Part shown: positions 1-5,390 of the stretch, piece after piece
How the letters are laid out: each line of letters opens with the position of its first letter
Position numbering within the stretch: the first letter of the stretch is position 1
Origin: Candidatus Puniceispirillum sp.
Lineage (GTDB): Bacteria > Pseudomonadota > Alphaproteobacteria > Puniceispirillales > Puniceispirillaceae
Direction of reading: 5' to 3'
Length of the DNA stretch: 7,378 nucleotides
Assembly: GCA_018668795.1 (NCBI GenBank)
Contig: JABJBD010000161.1
Location: forward strand, 1-7,378
Program-made: the position numbers and the translations under genes
The notes under the pieces: model-generated
Database searches by the model: none
Told to the model about the DNA's origin: nothing
The model's input: only the letters and a program-made list of their open reading frames with translations

Positions 1-179
1 ATTTCCTGATAGCCTGTCATCGATGTGTTAAAGCAAACTTCGCCAACATTTGTGGTGGAGGCACCAAAGCCGATTCCGGGGAAAACGGTTCCATCTTCAA
101 GAACTAAAACGGCTGTCGGATTGTCCCAACATGCGCTGAGCGCGGCAAAATCGTGGTCAGATTTTGGTGTCTGCCCCAT
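1..179 (-). CDS. carA: Carbamoyl-phosphate synthase small subunit, N-terminal part (partial)
   Basis: CarA is the glutamine-hydrolysing subunit that feeds ammonia to CarB for carbamoyl phosphate, the shared precursor of pyrimidines and arginine; it acts in the cytoplasm. Reading the minus strand from ATG at 179-177 gives 59 codons before the window edge. Residues 24-32 (VLVLEDGTVF), G35-G39 and the block GEVCFNTSMTGYQE at 46-59 are the family's N-terminal signature, which normally continues ILTDPSY. The first ~20 residues (MGQTPKSDHDFAALSACWDN) are a variable lead-in. An AGGA lies 11 bases upstream of the ATG, which supports this start. The gene diverges from yqeY and has its own promoter at 244-272 and a leader hairpin at 205-231. 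The glutaminase domain lies outside the window. Identification is from motif recognition and is strong despite the short length. Confidence 0.93.
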   Translation of the reverse strand, partial: MGQTPKSDHDFAALSACWDNPTAVLVLEDGTVFPGIGFGASTTNVGEVCFNTSMTGYQE

Positions 180-204
180 ATTATCACGGTTCCTGCTATT
201 ATGT

Positions 205-231
205 GGGTGCCAAGAGACGCTGTTGGCGCCC
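205..231 (-). other. Hairpin in the carA 5' leader
   Basis: The carA transcript predicted from the 244-272 promoter would contain a stem: 205-207 and 209-213 pair with 229-231 and 223-227 (GCCAA/TTGGC plus GGG/CCC around one mismatch), with a 9-base loop. It ends about 25 bases before the start codon. There is no following U-run, so it is not an obvious intrinsic terminator. It may influence translation or stability of the message; that role is inference. Confidence 0.45.
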
Positions 232-243
232 CAAGCGAGTGGA

Positions 244-272
244 GTGATACAAGACAGGCCTTGATTGGTCAA
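244..272 (-). promoter_or_regulatory. Sigma-70 type promoter for carA
   Basis: On the minus strand TTGACC (272-267) is followed after exactly 17 bases by TATCAC (249-244). The -35 matches 5 of 6 consensus positions and the -10 matches 4 of 6. A transcript would begin near 237, giving a leader of about 58 bases before the carA ATG. This is the best promoter match in the window. Confidence 0.65.
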
Positions 273-324
273 GAGTATGAAGTAGGGTAATTGGAAGAAT
301 ATTATCGTTACGGATAGAGTAAAA

Positions 325-353
325 TGGATTAAAGCGGCTTAATCTTGTAAAAT
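325..353 (+). promoter_or_regulatory. Candidate promoter for yqeY
   Basis: TAAAAT at 348-353 matches the -10 consensus at 5 of 6 positions. The hexamer 17 bases upstream, TGGATT at 325-330, is a weak -35 (3 of 6). Transcription would start near 360, about 68 bases before the yqeY ATG. A second, poorer candidate is TTGCAC (363-368) with TAAAAG (386-391). Confidence 0.35.
327..344 (+). promoter_or_regulatory. Dyad-symmetric element, possible operator
   Basis: GATTAA (327-332) and TTAATC (339-344) are perfect inverted arms around six bases. If one A is bulged, the symmetry extends to GATTAA(A)GC/GCTTAATC. The dyad lies almost wholly inside the spacer of the candidate yqeY promoter, where a bound regulator would block polymerase. 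It contains TTAA twice but with 6 rather than 7 bases between, so it is not a canonical CtrA box. No regulator is identified. Confidence 0.35.
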
Positions 354-427
354 GTTGTAGGGTTGCACTTTGAAACGTTAATGCGTAAAAGCCTTGAAGT
401 TATGTAACTGGTTTATCAGGAAGTAAG

Positions 428-886
428 ATGCGCGACGAAATCACCGATGCTATGAAACAAGCGCTTAAGGCCAAGGATCAAGTTGCGCTTGGAACAATGC
501 GCTTGATAATGGCGGCGTTAAAAGACCGGGATATCGCGGCGCGTGGCAATGGCAATCAGGATGGAATCAGCGATGATGACATTCTTTCGATGTTGCAGAC
601 GATGATAAAACAGCGCAATGAGTCGGCGAAAATGTATCGTGACGGCGACCGGTTGGAGCTTGCAGAAGCCGAGGAAGCCGAAATTGCAATCATTCAGTCA
701 TTTCTGCCAGCCCAACTTGATGAAGCGGCCATGAATGCCGCTATCAAGGCAACGATTGCAGAATTAGGCGCATCATCGGTCAAGGATATGGGGCAGGTGA
801 TGGCATCGTTGAAAAATAACTATGCTGGTCAGATGGATTTTTCAGCTGTCAGCCAGATGGTCAAATCCATTCTGATGAATAAATAG
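428..886 (+). CDS. yqeY: GatB/YqeY domain-containing protein
   Basis: This 152-residue cytoplasmic protein is a stand-alone YqeY, related to the C-terminal tail domain of the GatB amidotransferase subunit. That domain binds tRNA in GatB, but the role of the free protein is not settled. Family marks are the helical N-terminal stretch (residues 1-40, with LGTMRLIMAALKDRDIAARG), the run IKQRNESAKMYRDGDR near 60-75, the hinge FLPAQLDE around 92-99, and the C-terminal MGQVMASLKNNYAGQMDFS block. Length is normal for the family. The start is supported by AGGA at 418-421, six bases before ATG. It precedes dnaG by 147 bases on the same strand, a conserved neighbourhood in many bacteria, so co-transcription with dnaG is possible. 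Nothing looks broken. Confidence 0.92.
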   Translation: MRDEITDAMKQALKAKDQVALGTMRLIMAALKDRDIAARGNGNQDGISDDDILSMLQTMIKQRNESAKMYRDGDRLELAEAEEAEIAIIQSFLPAQLDEAAMNAAIKATIAELGASSVKDMGQVMASLKNNYAGQMDFSAVSQMVKSILMNK

Positions 887-918
887 TCGCTATCCAGACG
901 GACATCATGTGAATGAAA

Positions 919-932
919 GGCCATGCGTGGCC
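919..932 (+). other. Short hairpin between yqeY and dnaG
   Basis: GGCCA (919-923) pairs with TGGCC (928-932) across the tetraloop TGCG. It lies about 30 bases after the yqeY stop. There is no T-run on either side, so it is not a standard intrinsic terminator; it could protect the yqeY 3' end or be fortuitous. Confidence 0.35.
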
Positions 933-971
933 ATAGGCAATGAGGGCGAAGCTGGCAAATAGGCTGACAGT

Positions 972-1000
972 TTGCGCGTTTGTCGACTGTTAGCTAAGCT
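972..1000 (+). promoter_or_regulatory. Candidate promoter for dnaG with overlapping 13-bp inverted repeat
   Basis: TTGCGC at 972-977 and TAAGCT at 995-1000 are separated by 17 bases, placing the start of transcription near 1007. Both hexamers are moderate matches. Overlapping the -10 is a perfect inverted repeat, TTAGCT-A-AGCTAA, at 990-1002, which could be an operator. The match is weak and read-through from yqeY is equally possible. Confidence 0.3.
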
Positions 1001-1033
1001 AAAGCCGAGAAGCCAAGCGGAGAAAATGGCGTC

Positions 1034-2716
1034 ATGGCAGTGCCTCCAGAATTTATTGAAGATTTGCGTCAGCGCGTCCCCTTGTCAGATATAATTGGCA
1101 AACGCGTTAAGCTGGTTCGCAAAGGCCGCCGCTTTTCTGGCCTGTGTCCGTTTCATTCGGAAAAAACGCCTTCTTTTTCAGTTGTCGATGATGATGGCTT
1201 TTACCATTGTTTCGGATGTGGTGTGCATGGTGATGCCATTTCATTTCTGCGCGAAATGGATGGTCTGGAATTTATGGAAGCGGTTGAACGGCTTGCCGAT
1301 ATGGCTGGCATGGCTATGCCACTTGGGGCACCGCAAGACCCCAAAGTCACTCAACAGCGTAAAGCCGCGCTTGATATTCTGGAGATAACGGCCTCATTCT
1401 TTTGCGCGGCGCTTGACCGTGAAGATGGCAAGGACGCCGCACGTTATCTGCTGAATCGTAATCTGGATACAAATATTCTAAAAACCTACCGACTTGGATA
1501 TGCGCCGCGTGGTGGCTTGCGTGCTGCCTTGTCGGCAAAAGGCTTTAGCGACGCCGATATGCTGGCGGCTGGCGTGTTACGGAAATCGGATCGTGATGGG
1601 TCCGTATATGATTATTTCCGTGACCGCGTGATGTTTCCAATTGAAAACCGGCAAGGCAAAGTGATTGCGTTTGGGGCGCGGGCGCTTGGTGATGCACAAC
1701 CAAAATATCTCAATTCGGGTGAAGGCCCAACTTTTTCAAAAAAAGCGGTGCTTTATGGGTGGGTGCAAGCCCGCGAAGGGTTGCGCCGGCAATTACCATT
1801 GGTGATTGCCGAGGGCTATATGGATGTGATCGCTATCCATAAAAGTGGTGTGGCGGCGGCGGTCGCCCCGCTGGGTACGGCATTGACACCAGAGCAGATT
1901 GTGCTGGTTTGGAAGTTACATAACGAGCCTGTATTGTGTTTTGACGGTGATGTTGCCGGACAAAAGGCGCAAATGCGTGCTCTTGAAAGATTTCTTCCAC
2001 TTCTGGAACCAGGCAAAACAGCACGTTTTGCGACTTTGCCTGCAGGTAAAGACCCTGATGATGTGTTGCGTGAGGTTGGACATGAGGGGTTCAAAAATAT
2101 TGTCGCTACGGCCAGATCGTTGGTTGATACGATGTGGGACGGTATCATGGCAGACCATGATATGCGCCAGCCCGAACAGCGCGCTCAATTTTGGCAGGCG
2201 ATAAGGTCGCAGATACGCAATATCGGCAATAATCAGGTGCGCAGTGCCTTTAGTGACGAGATCGAGAACCGAATCGCCGCCATGCGCGCGCAAATGCGGG
2301 GCGGAACAATGCCAATGGCAACGCGAACAGTGCGGCGGCCATCAACCGGCATGATTAACCGACATAAAGCATTATTAGCGTTGCTTCTGGCGCATCCGGT
2401 GCTTATTTCGGGTGCATTTGAAACGCTATCAATGATCGATTCGGGTGATGAACGGCTTGAGATGGTAAAAAAAGCAGCCATTGATGCGTTAATAAGCGAT
2501 CCAGACCTTGACGCCGAGGCTTTAAACTATCATTTAAAGGGATTGAATTTCACGGATGAACTAGCCGATTTGACAGGGGATGATATGAGGGCCAGATTAC
2601 CGTTCGACCCCGCCACGCTGGATAGTGAAGCAGCTGAGGCACATCTTGGAGAATTGGTGGCCCTTATTAAGGGAAAATCGGGTGTGTTTTCAAAGGTGAC
2701 CCAACAACGTAATTAA
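1034..2716 (+). CDS. dnaG: DNA primase
   Basis: DnaG makes the RNA primers for lagging-strand synthesis and is recruited by the DnaB helicase. The 560-residue product is close to the usual length. The N-terminal CHC2 zinc ribbon has C38, H41, C59 and C62 (CPFH and CFGC). The catalytic core includes YFRDRVMFPI (194-203), GARAL (214-218) and KYLNS (224-228). The Toprim domain begins at PLVIAEGYMD with the metal-binding glutamate E260, followed by DGD at 304-306 and the DPDD acidic motif at 340-343. Residues from about 430 on form a less conserved helical region matching the DnaB-binding domain. The ATG at 1034 is preceded by GGAG (1019-1022) at a long spacing of 11. A closer ATG at 1026 is in another frame and ends after 22 codons. 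All key residues are intact. It lies 200 bases before rpoD on the same strand, as in the classical macromolecular synthesis operon. Confidence 0.98.
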   Translation: MAVPPEFIEDLRQRVPLSDIIGKRVKLVRKGRRFSGLCPFHSEKTPSFSVVDDDGFYHCFGCGVHGDAISFLREMDGLEFMEAVERLADMAGMAMPLGAPQDPKVTQQRKAALDILEITASFFCAALDREDGKDAARYLLNRNLDTNILKTYRLGYAPRGGLRAALSAKGFSDADMLAAGVLRKSDRDGSVYDYFRDRVMFPIENRQGKVIAFGARALGDAQPKYLNSGEGPTFSKKAVLYGWVQAREGLRRQLPLVIAEGYMDVIAIHKSGVAAAVAPLGTALTPEQIVLVWKLHNEPVLCFDGDVAGQKAQMRALERFLPLLEPGKTARFATLPAGKDPDDVLREVGHEGFKNIVATARSLVDTMWDGIMADHDMRQPEQRAQFWQAIRSQIRNIGNNQVRSAFSDEIENRIAAMRAQMRGGTMPMATRTVRRPSTGMINRHKALLALLLAHPVLISGAFETLSMIDSGDERLEMVKKAAIDALISDPDLDAEALNYHLKGLNFTDELADLTGDDMRARLPFDPATLDSEAAEAHLGELVALIKGKSGVFSKVTQQRN

Positions 2717-2736
2717 CCATAATCAGACGCACTATG

Positions 2737-2759
2737 CTGGATCCAAAGGATCGCAGTTT
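2737..2759 (+). terminator. Weak hairpin after dnaG, possible attenuating terminator
   Basis: GATCC (2740-2744) pairs with GGATC (2748-2752) over an AAA loop. CTG (2737-2739) pairs with CAG (2754-2756) around a bulged G, and TTT follows at 2757-2759. It sits 21 bases after the dnaG stop. The T-run is only three long, so any termination would be partial, letting some transcription continue into rpoD. Confidence 0.35.
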
Positions 2760-2820
2760 GTGGATATATGAAAATTGCCGGATATGCCGGTACATGAATA
2801 TGACAGACCTTTCGATGATG

Positions 2821-2832
2821 ATGACATGTCAT
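2821..2832 (+). promoter_or_regulatory. 12-bp perfect palindrome upstream of rpoD
   Basis: ATGACATGTCAT reads the same on both strands and stands about 85 bases before the rpoD start, in the 200-base dnaG-rpoD gap. No convincing -35/-10 pair was found in this gap; TTGCCG (2775-2780) with TATGAC (2799-2804) at an 18-base spacing is the least bad. The palindrome could be a protein-binding site; no known consensus is assigned. Confidence 0.25.
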
Positions 2833-2916
2833 GGTTTGGTCGCTAGGTGGAAATAAGCACCCTATTTGGGCTACTCTGATCGCTTGTTTAGCTTCAGGGG
2901 CAACAAAGGAATGTGA

Positions 2917-4947
2917 GTGACAGGCATGGCAGTCAAAGCAAAAAAACAAGTCGAGCCGGAAACCAATACAGCTGATTCAGGACAGTCATCCAGTGCCGAT
3001 GCTGCCCAGCAGACTATCAAAACGCTGATTAAGCTTGGAAAAGAGCGCGGGTTCGTCACACATGACGAACTTAACGCCGCCTTGCCAGCCGAAGAATATA
3101 CATCCGAACAGATTGACGATGTTATGTCGTCGCTAAGCGAGATGGGTGTATCGGTTGTTGATAGTGCCGAAACCGACGAAAATAACGAAGAAGAACAGGC
3201 TGAAGGCGGCAAGGTCGCTGGTAATCTGTCGGATAGTGATGTGTCGGGTACTGATGATCCGGTTCGCATGTATCTGCGTGAAATGGGCAGTGTCGAATTG
3301 CTGTCACGTGAAGGCGAGATTGCGATTGCCAAGCGGATTGAAGCCGGTCGTGAAATGATGATTGGCGGTATCTGTGAATCTCCGCTGACGATACGGGCCT
3401 TGATGCATTGGCGGGATCAGATTGCCGATGGCGTTGTGCCACTTCGTGACATTATCGATCTGGAAAGTACGCATACAAAGCTGAATGGTGGGCCCATAAC
3501 CGACCAGAATGTCATTAATGCGTTGAATGCCGAAATCAGCGACGAAGATCTGGAAGATGAAGAAGAAGACGCCGAAGAGGAAGAAGAACTAGAAGATGAC
3601 GAGGACGAGGATGATGAAAGCGGTGATAGTGATACCGATACATCAACGCGTGATAGTCATGATGAAGAAGATTCAGAAGATCTGAACATGTCGCTGGCGG
3701 CAATGGAAGACGCCGTTCGAGATGATGTGATGGCCATGTTTGATGAGATTGCAACAGTCTTTAAAGCCTTTACCAAAAGCCAGGATCGTCGTCTTGCCCG
3801 CATGGCAAAAGGCGAGGCATTGGTGCCAAAAAGCGAAGTTGCGCATTTGGAACTGAAAATCAGACTTTGCGAATTGATGGAAGGTGTGATTTTCAACACC
3901 GGCCGTATCGAGGCGCTGTCTGACCAGCTATTTACGCTGAACCGTCATGTGACTGGCATTGAAGGCCGCCTGATGCGGCTTGCGATCGATAGTGGTATTC
4001 CGCGCGCGCAGGTGCTTGAGGCCTGGTCATGGCGCGAGGTGATCGAAGGTTGGCCGGGATCCGATTTTTCGACCAAGGCATGGCAGAAGCTAGAAAAGAA
4101 TCATGCTGAAGAAATCACCGAATTGCAGGATAAAATCCGCCTTGTTGTCGATGATGTATCGCTGGCGATTCCTGAATTTCGTGAAGTGATCCAGACAATT
4201 CAGCGTGGCCAGCGTGAAGCGGCACGTGCGAAAAAGGAAATGGTTGAAGCCAATCTGCGACTGGTGATTTCGATTGCCAAAAAATACACCAATCGTGGTT
4301 TGCAATTCCTTGATCTGATTCAAGAAGGCAATATTGGCCTGATGAAGGCTGTTGATAAGTTTGAATATCGCCGCGGCTATAAATTTTCGACCTATGCCAC
4401 ATGGTGGATTCGCCAAGCGATCACGCGTTCGATTGCCGATCAGGCGCGCACGATCCGGATTCCGGTGCATATGATCGAAACGATCAACAAGCTGGTGCGG
4501 ACATCACGCCAGATGCTGCATGAAATTGGCCGTGAACCAACGCCCGAAGAGCTGGCTGAAAAGCTGTCGATGCCAATCGACAAGGTGCGCAAGGTTCTGA
4601 AAATTGCCAAGGAGCCAATCAGCCTTGAAACGCCAATCGGTGACGAGGAAGATAGTCATCTGGGTGATTTTATTGAAGATAAAAATGCTGTTCAGCCGTT
4701 GGATGCGGCCATTCATGCCAATTTGCGCGAAACCACAACGCGGGTGCTGGCTAGCCTGACCGCACGTGAAGAGCGGGTTTTGCGTATGCGTTTTGGCATC
4801 GGCATGAATACGGATCATACGCTGGAAGAAGTTGGTCAGCAATTTAGCGTGACGCGTGAGCGTATCCGCCAGATTGAAGCCAAAGCCCTGCGCAAGCTCA
4901 AGCACCCGTCACGGTCGCGCAAGCTTCGTAGCTTTCTGGAAAATTAG
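2917..4947 (+). CDS. rpoD: RNA polymerase primary sigma factor (sigma-70)
   Basis: RpoD is the housekeeping sigma subunit that directs RNA polymerase to -35/-10 promoters. The 676-residue product shows all regions in order. Region 1.1 spans about 31-80. Region 1.2 begins at DDPVRMYLREMG (113-124). A long non-conserved insert (about 145-440) carries an acidic tract in which 23 of 26 residues at 209-234 are D or E. Region 2 starts at MVEANLRLVISIAKKYTNRG (442-461), with the -10 reading helix FSTYATWWIRQAITRSIADQ (490-509). Region 3 covers about 513-590. Region 4 includes LTAREERVLRMRFG (614-627) and the -35 reading helix VTRERIRQIEAKALRKLKHP (645-664). The GTG at 2917 is preferred because AGGA (2907-2910) lies six bases upstream; ATG at 2926 is an in-frame alternative with poorer spacing. 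The gene is intact and follows dnaG on the same strand. Confidence 0.98.
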   Translation: MTGMAVKAKKQVEPETNTADSGQSSSADAAQQTIKTLIKLGKERGFVTHDELNAALPAEEYTSEQIDDVMSSLSEMGVSVVDSAETDENNEEEQAEGGKVAGNLSDSDVSGTDDPVRMYLREMGSVELLSREGEIAIAKRIEAGREMMIGGICESPLTIRALMHWRDQIADGVVPLRDIIDLESTHTKLNGGPITDQNVINALNAEISDEDLEDEEEDAEEEEELEDDEDEDDESGDSDTDTSTRDSHDEEDSEDLNMSLAAMEDAVRDDVMAMFDEIATVFKAFTKSQDRRLARMAKGEALVPKSEVAHLELKIRLCELMEGVIFNTGRIEALSDQLFTLNRHVTGIEGRLMRLAIDSGIPRAQVLEAWSWREVIEGWPGSDFSTKAWQKLEKNHAEEITELQDKIRLVVDDVSLAIPEFREVIQTIQRGQREAARAKKEMVEANLRLVISIAKKYTNRGLQFLDLIQEGNIGLMKAVDKFEYRRGYKFSTYATWWIRQAITRSIADQARTIRIPVHMIETINKLVRTSRQMLHEIGREPTPEELAEKLSMPIDKVRKVLKIAKEPISLETPIGDEEDSHLGDFIEDKNAVQPLDAAIHANLRETTTRVLASLTAREERVLRMRFGIGMNTDHTLEEVGQQFSVTRERIRQIEAKALRKLKHPSRSRKLRSFLEN

Positions 4948-4986
4948 GAGTATCGGTTCGCCAATGTGCAGATCGAAATTAACAAA

Positions 4987-5006
4987 TTCCGCCCCAAATG
5001 GCGGAA
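4987..5006 (+). terminator. Hairpin downstream of rpoD
   Basis: TTCCGCC (4987-4993) pairs perfectly with GGCGGAA (5000-5006) over a six-base loop, 39 bases after the rpoD stop. No T-run follows on the plus strand; on the minus strand the stem is followed by TTTGTTAATTT, but no minus-strand gene ends here. It probably marks the rpoD mRNA 3' end, by Rho-dependent termination or exonuclease blocking. That role is inference. Confidence 0.45.
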
Positions 5007-5057
5007 CAGCACCGATCAAAGGTGCGATGCTGTGCGTTTGTGTATGCGCCAGCTTTA

Positions 5058-5153
5058 GCAAGGGTAAGTGGGCCTGTAGTTCAATTGGTTAGAACCCACG
5101 GCTCATAACCGTGTTGTTGCAGGTTCGAGTCCTGCCGGGCCCACCACCCTTGC
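5058..5153 (+). other. Leader-trailer clamp around the tRNA precursor
   Basis: GCAAGGGT at 5058-5065 is the exact reverse complement of ACCCTTGC at 5146-5153. The two 8-base arms flank the tRNA, separated from its acceptor stem by AAGT on the 5' side and ACC on the 3' side. The 3' arm includes the last A of the encoded CCA. In the unprocessed transcript they could pair coaxially with the acceptor stem and affect RNase P and 3' maturation. Confidence 0.5.
5070..5146 (+). tRNA. tRNA with CAU anticodon, probably tRNA-Ile2 (lysidine type); elongator tRNA-Met is the alternative
   Basis: The 77-base sequence folds as a full cloverleaf. The acceptor stem GGGCCTG/CGGGCCC has one wobble pair. The D stem is GTTC/GAAC with loop AATTGGTTA. 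The anticodon stem is CACGG/CCGTG with loop CTCATAA (anticodon 5104-5106), and the T stem is GCAGG/CCTGC with loop TTCGAGT. CCA is encoded (5144-5146). Initiator tRNA is excluded because position 1 pairs (G1-C72) and the anticodon stem lacks the three consecutive G-C pairs. The acceptor has C4-G69 and C5-G68, the pairs known to mark tRNA-Ile2 for the lysidine synthase TilS, so an AUA-decoding isoleucine tRNA is favoured over elongator Met. It stands about 120 bases after rpoD and may share its transcription; no clear promoter of its own was seen. Confidence 0.95.
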
Positions 5154-5193
5154 ATCTAAAATTCAGAAACAATCTTAATCGGATTAGACTGGC

Positions 5194-5224
5194 GTGATGC
5201 TAGTGATGCGATGTGGCATATGCC
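5194..5224 (+). repeat. Small repeat cluster in the tRNA-to-repair-gene gap
   Basis: The 244-base gap 5147-5390 has no supported gene. Within it GTGATGC occurs twice in direct orientation (5194-5200 and 5203-5209, period 9), followed by the perfect 10-bp palindrome GGCATATGCC (5215-5224). GGCAT (5215-5219) could instead pair with ATGCC (5237-5241) around an inner CGC-GTTT-GCG hairpin. No T-run follows. A regulatory role is only possible. Confidence 0.25.
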
Positions 5225-5330
5225 GCGTTTGCGAGCATGCCGTCTATGTATGTATCACCCAATCATAAGGTTGAAAGGTGATCGTGGGCTATGAGGGTAA
5301 TATAGCAAGAAACGGGTCGTGCGCGTGGTT

Positions 5331-5358
5331 TTGACCGCCTATTATATCTGCATAAGCT
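5331..5358 (+). promoter_or_regulatory. Candidate promoter for the AraC/MGMT fusion gene
   Basis: TTGACC at 5331-5336 is a strong -35 (5 of 6), the same hexamer as at the carA promoter. The best-spaced -10 is TAAGCT at 5353-5358 after 16 bases, a weak 3 of 6. An alternative -10, TATTAT at 5340-5345, has no convincing -35. A weak basal promoter would suit an inducible repair gene, but no known operator is assigned. Confidence 0.35.
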
Positions 5359-5390
5359 CACTGGCGGGTAGATAGCGCAAGGAGGCCAGC

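Noticed and set aside
25..264. Plus-strand open frame of 79 codons at the window start
   Set aside because: It is antisense to the clear carA N-terminus and its promoter, and its translation has no family-like features.
329..342. TTAA-N6-TTAA as a CtrA box
   Set aside because: The spacing is six, not seven, and the C of TTAAC is missing; it is better described as a dyad.
1026..1094. 22-codon ORF starting at the ATG just before dnaG
   Set aside because: It overlaps dnaG in another frame and its ATG is only three bases from the GGAG, too close for normal initiation.
2794..2856. 20-codon ORF in the dnaG-rpoD gap
   Set aside because: There is no ribosome-binding site, the composition is Met-rich because of ATGATGATG, and there is no sign of function.
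2911..2916. ATG-TGA start-stop directly after the rpoD Shine-Dalgarno
   Set aside because: The ATG touches the AGGA with no spacer, so initiation there is unlikely; GTG at 2917 has correct spacing.
3541..3618. Acidic purine-rich tract in rpoD considered as an insertion or repeat expansion
   Set aside because: An acidic tract in the non-conserved region is known in primary sigma factors including that of E. coli, so it is unremarkable.
5284..5334. 16-codon GTG-started ORF upstream of the repair gene with AAGG nearby
   Set aside because: It has a rare start, no coupling to the next gene, and nothing beyond chance spacing.
5372..5380. AGCGCAAGG resembling part of the E. coli Ada-binding sequence
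   Set aside because: It merges into the ribosome-binding site, well downstream of any promoter, and this protein lacks the Ada sensor domain.
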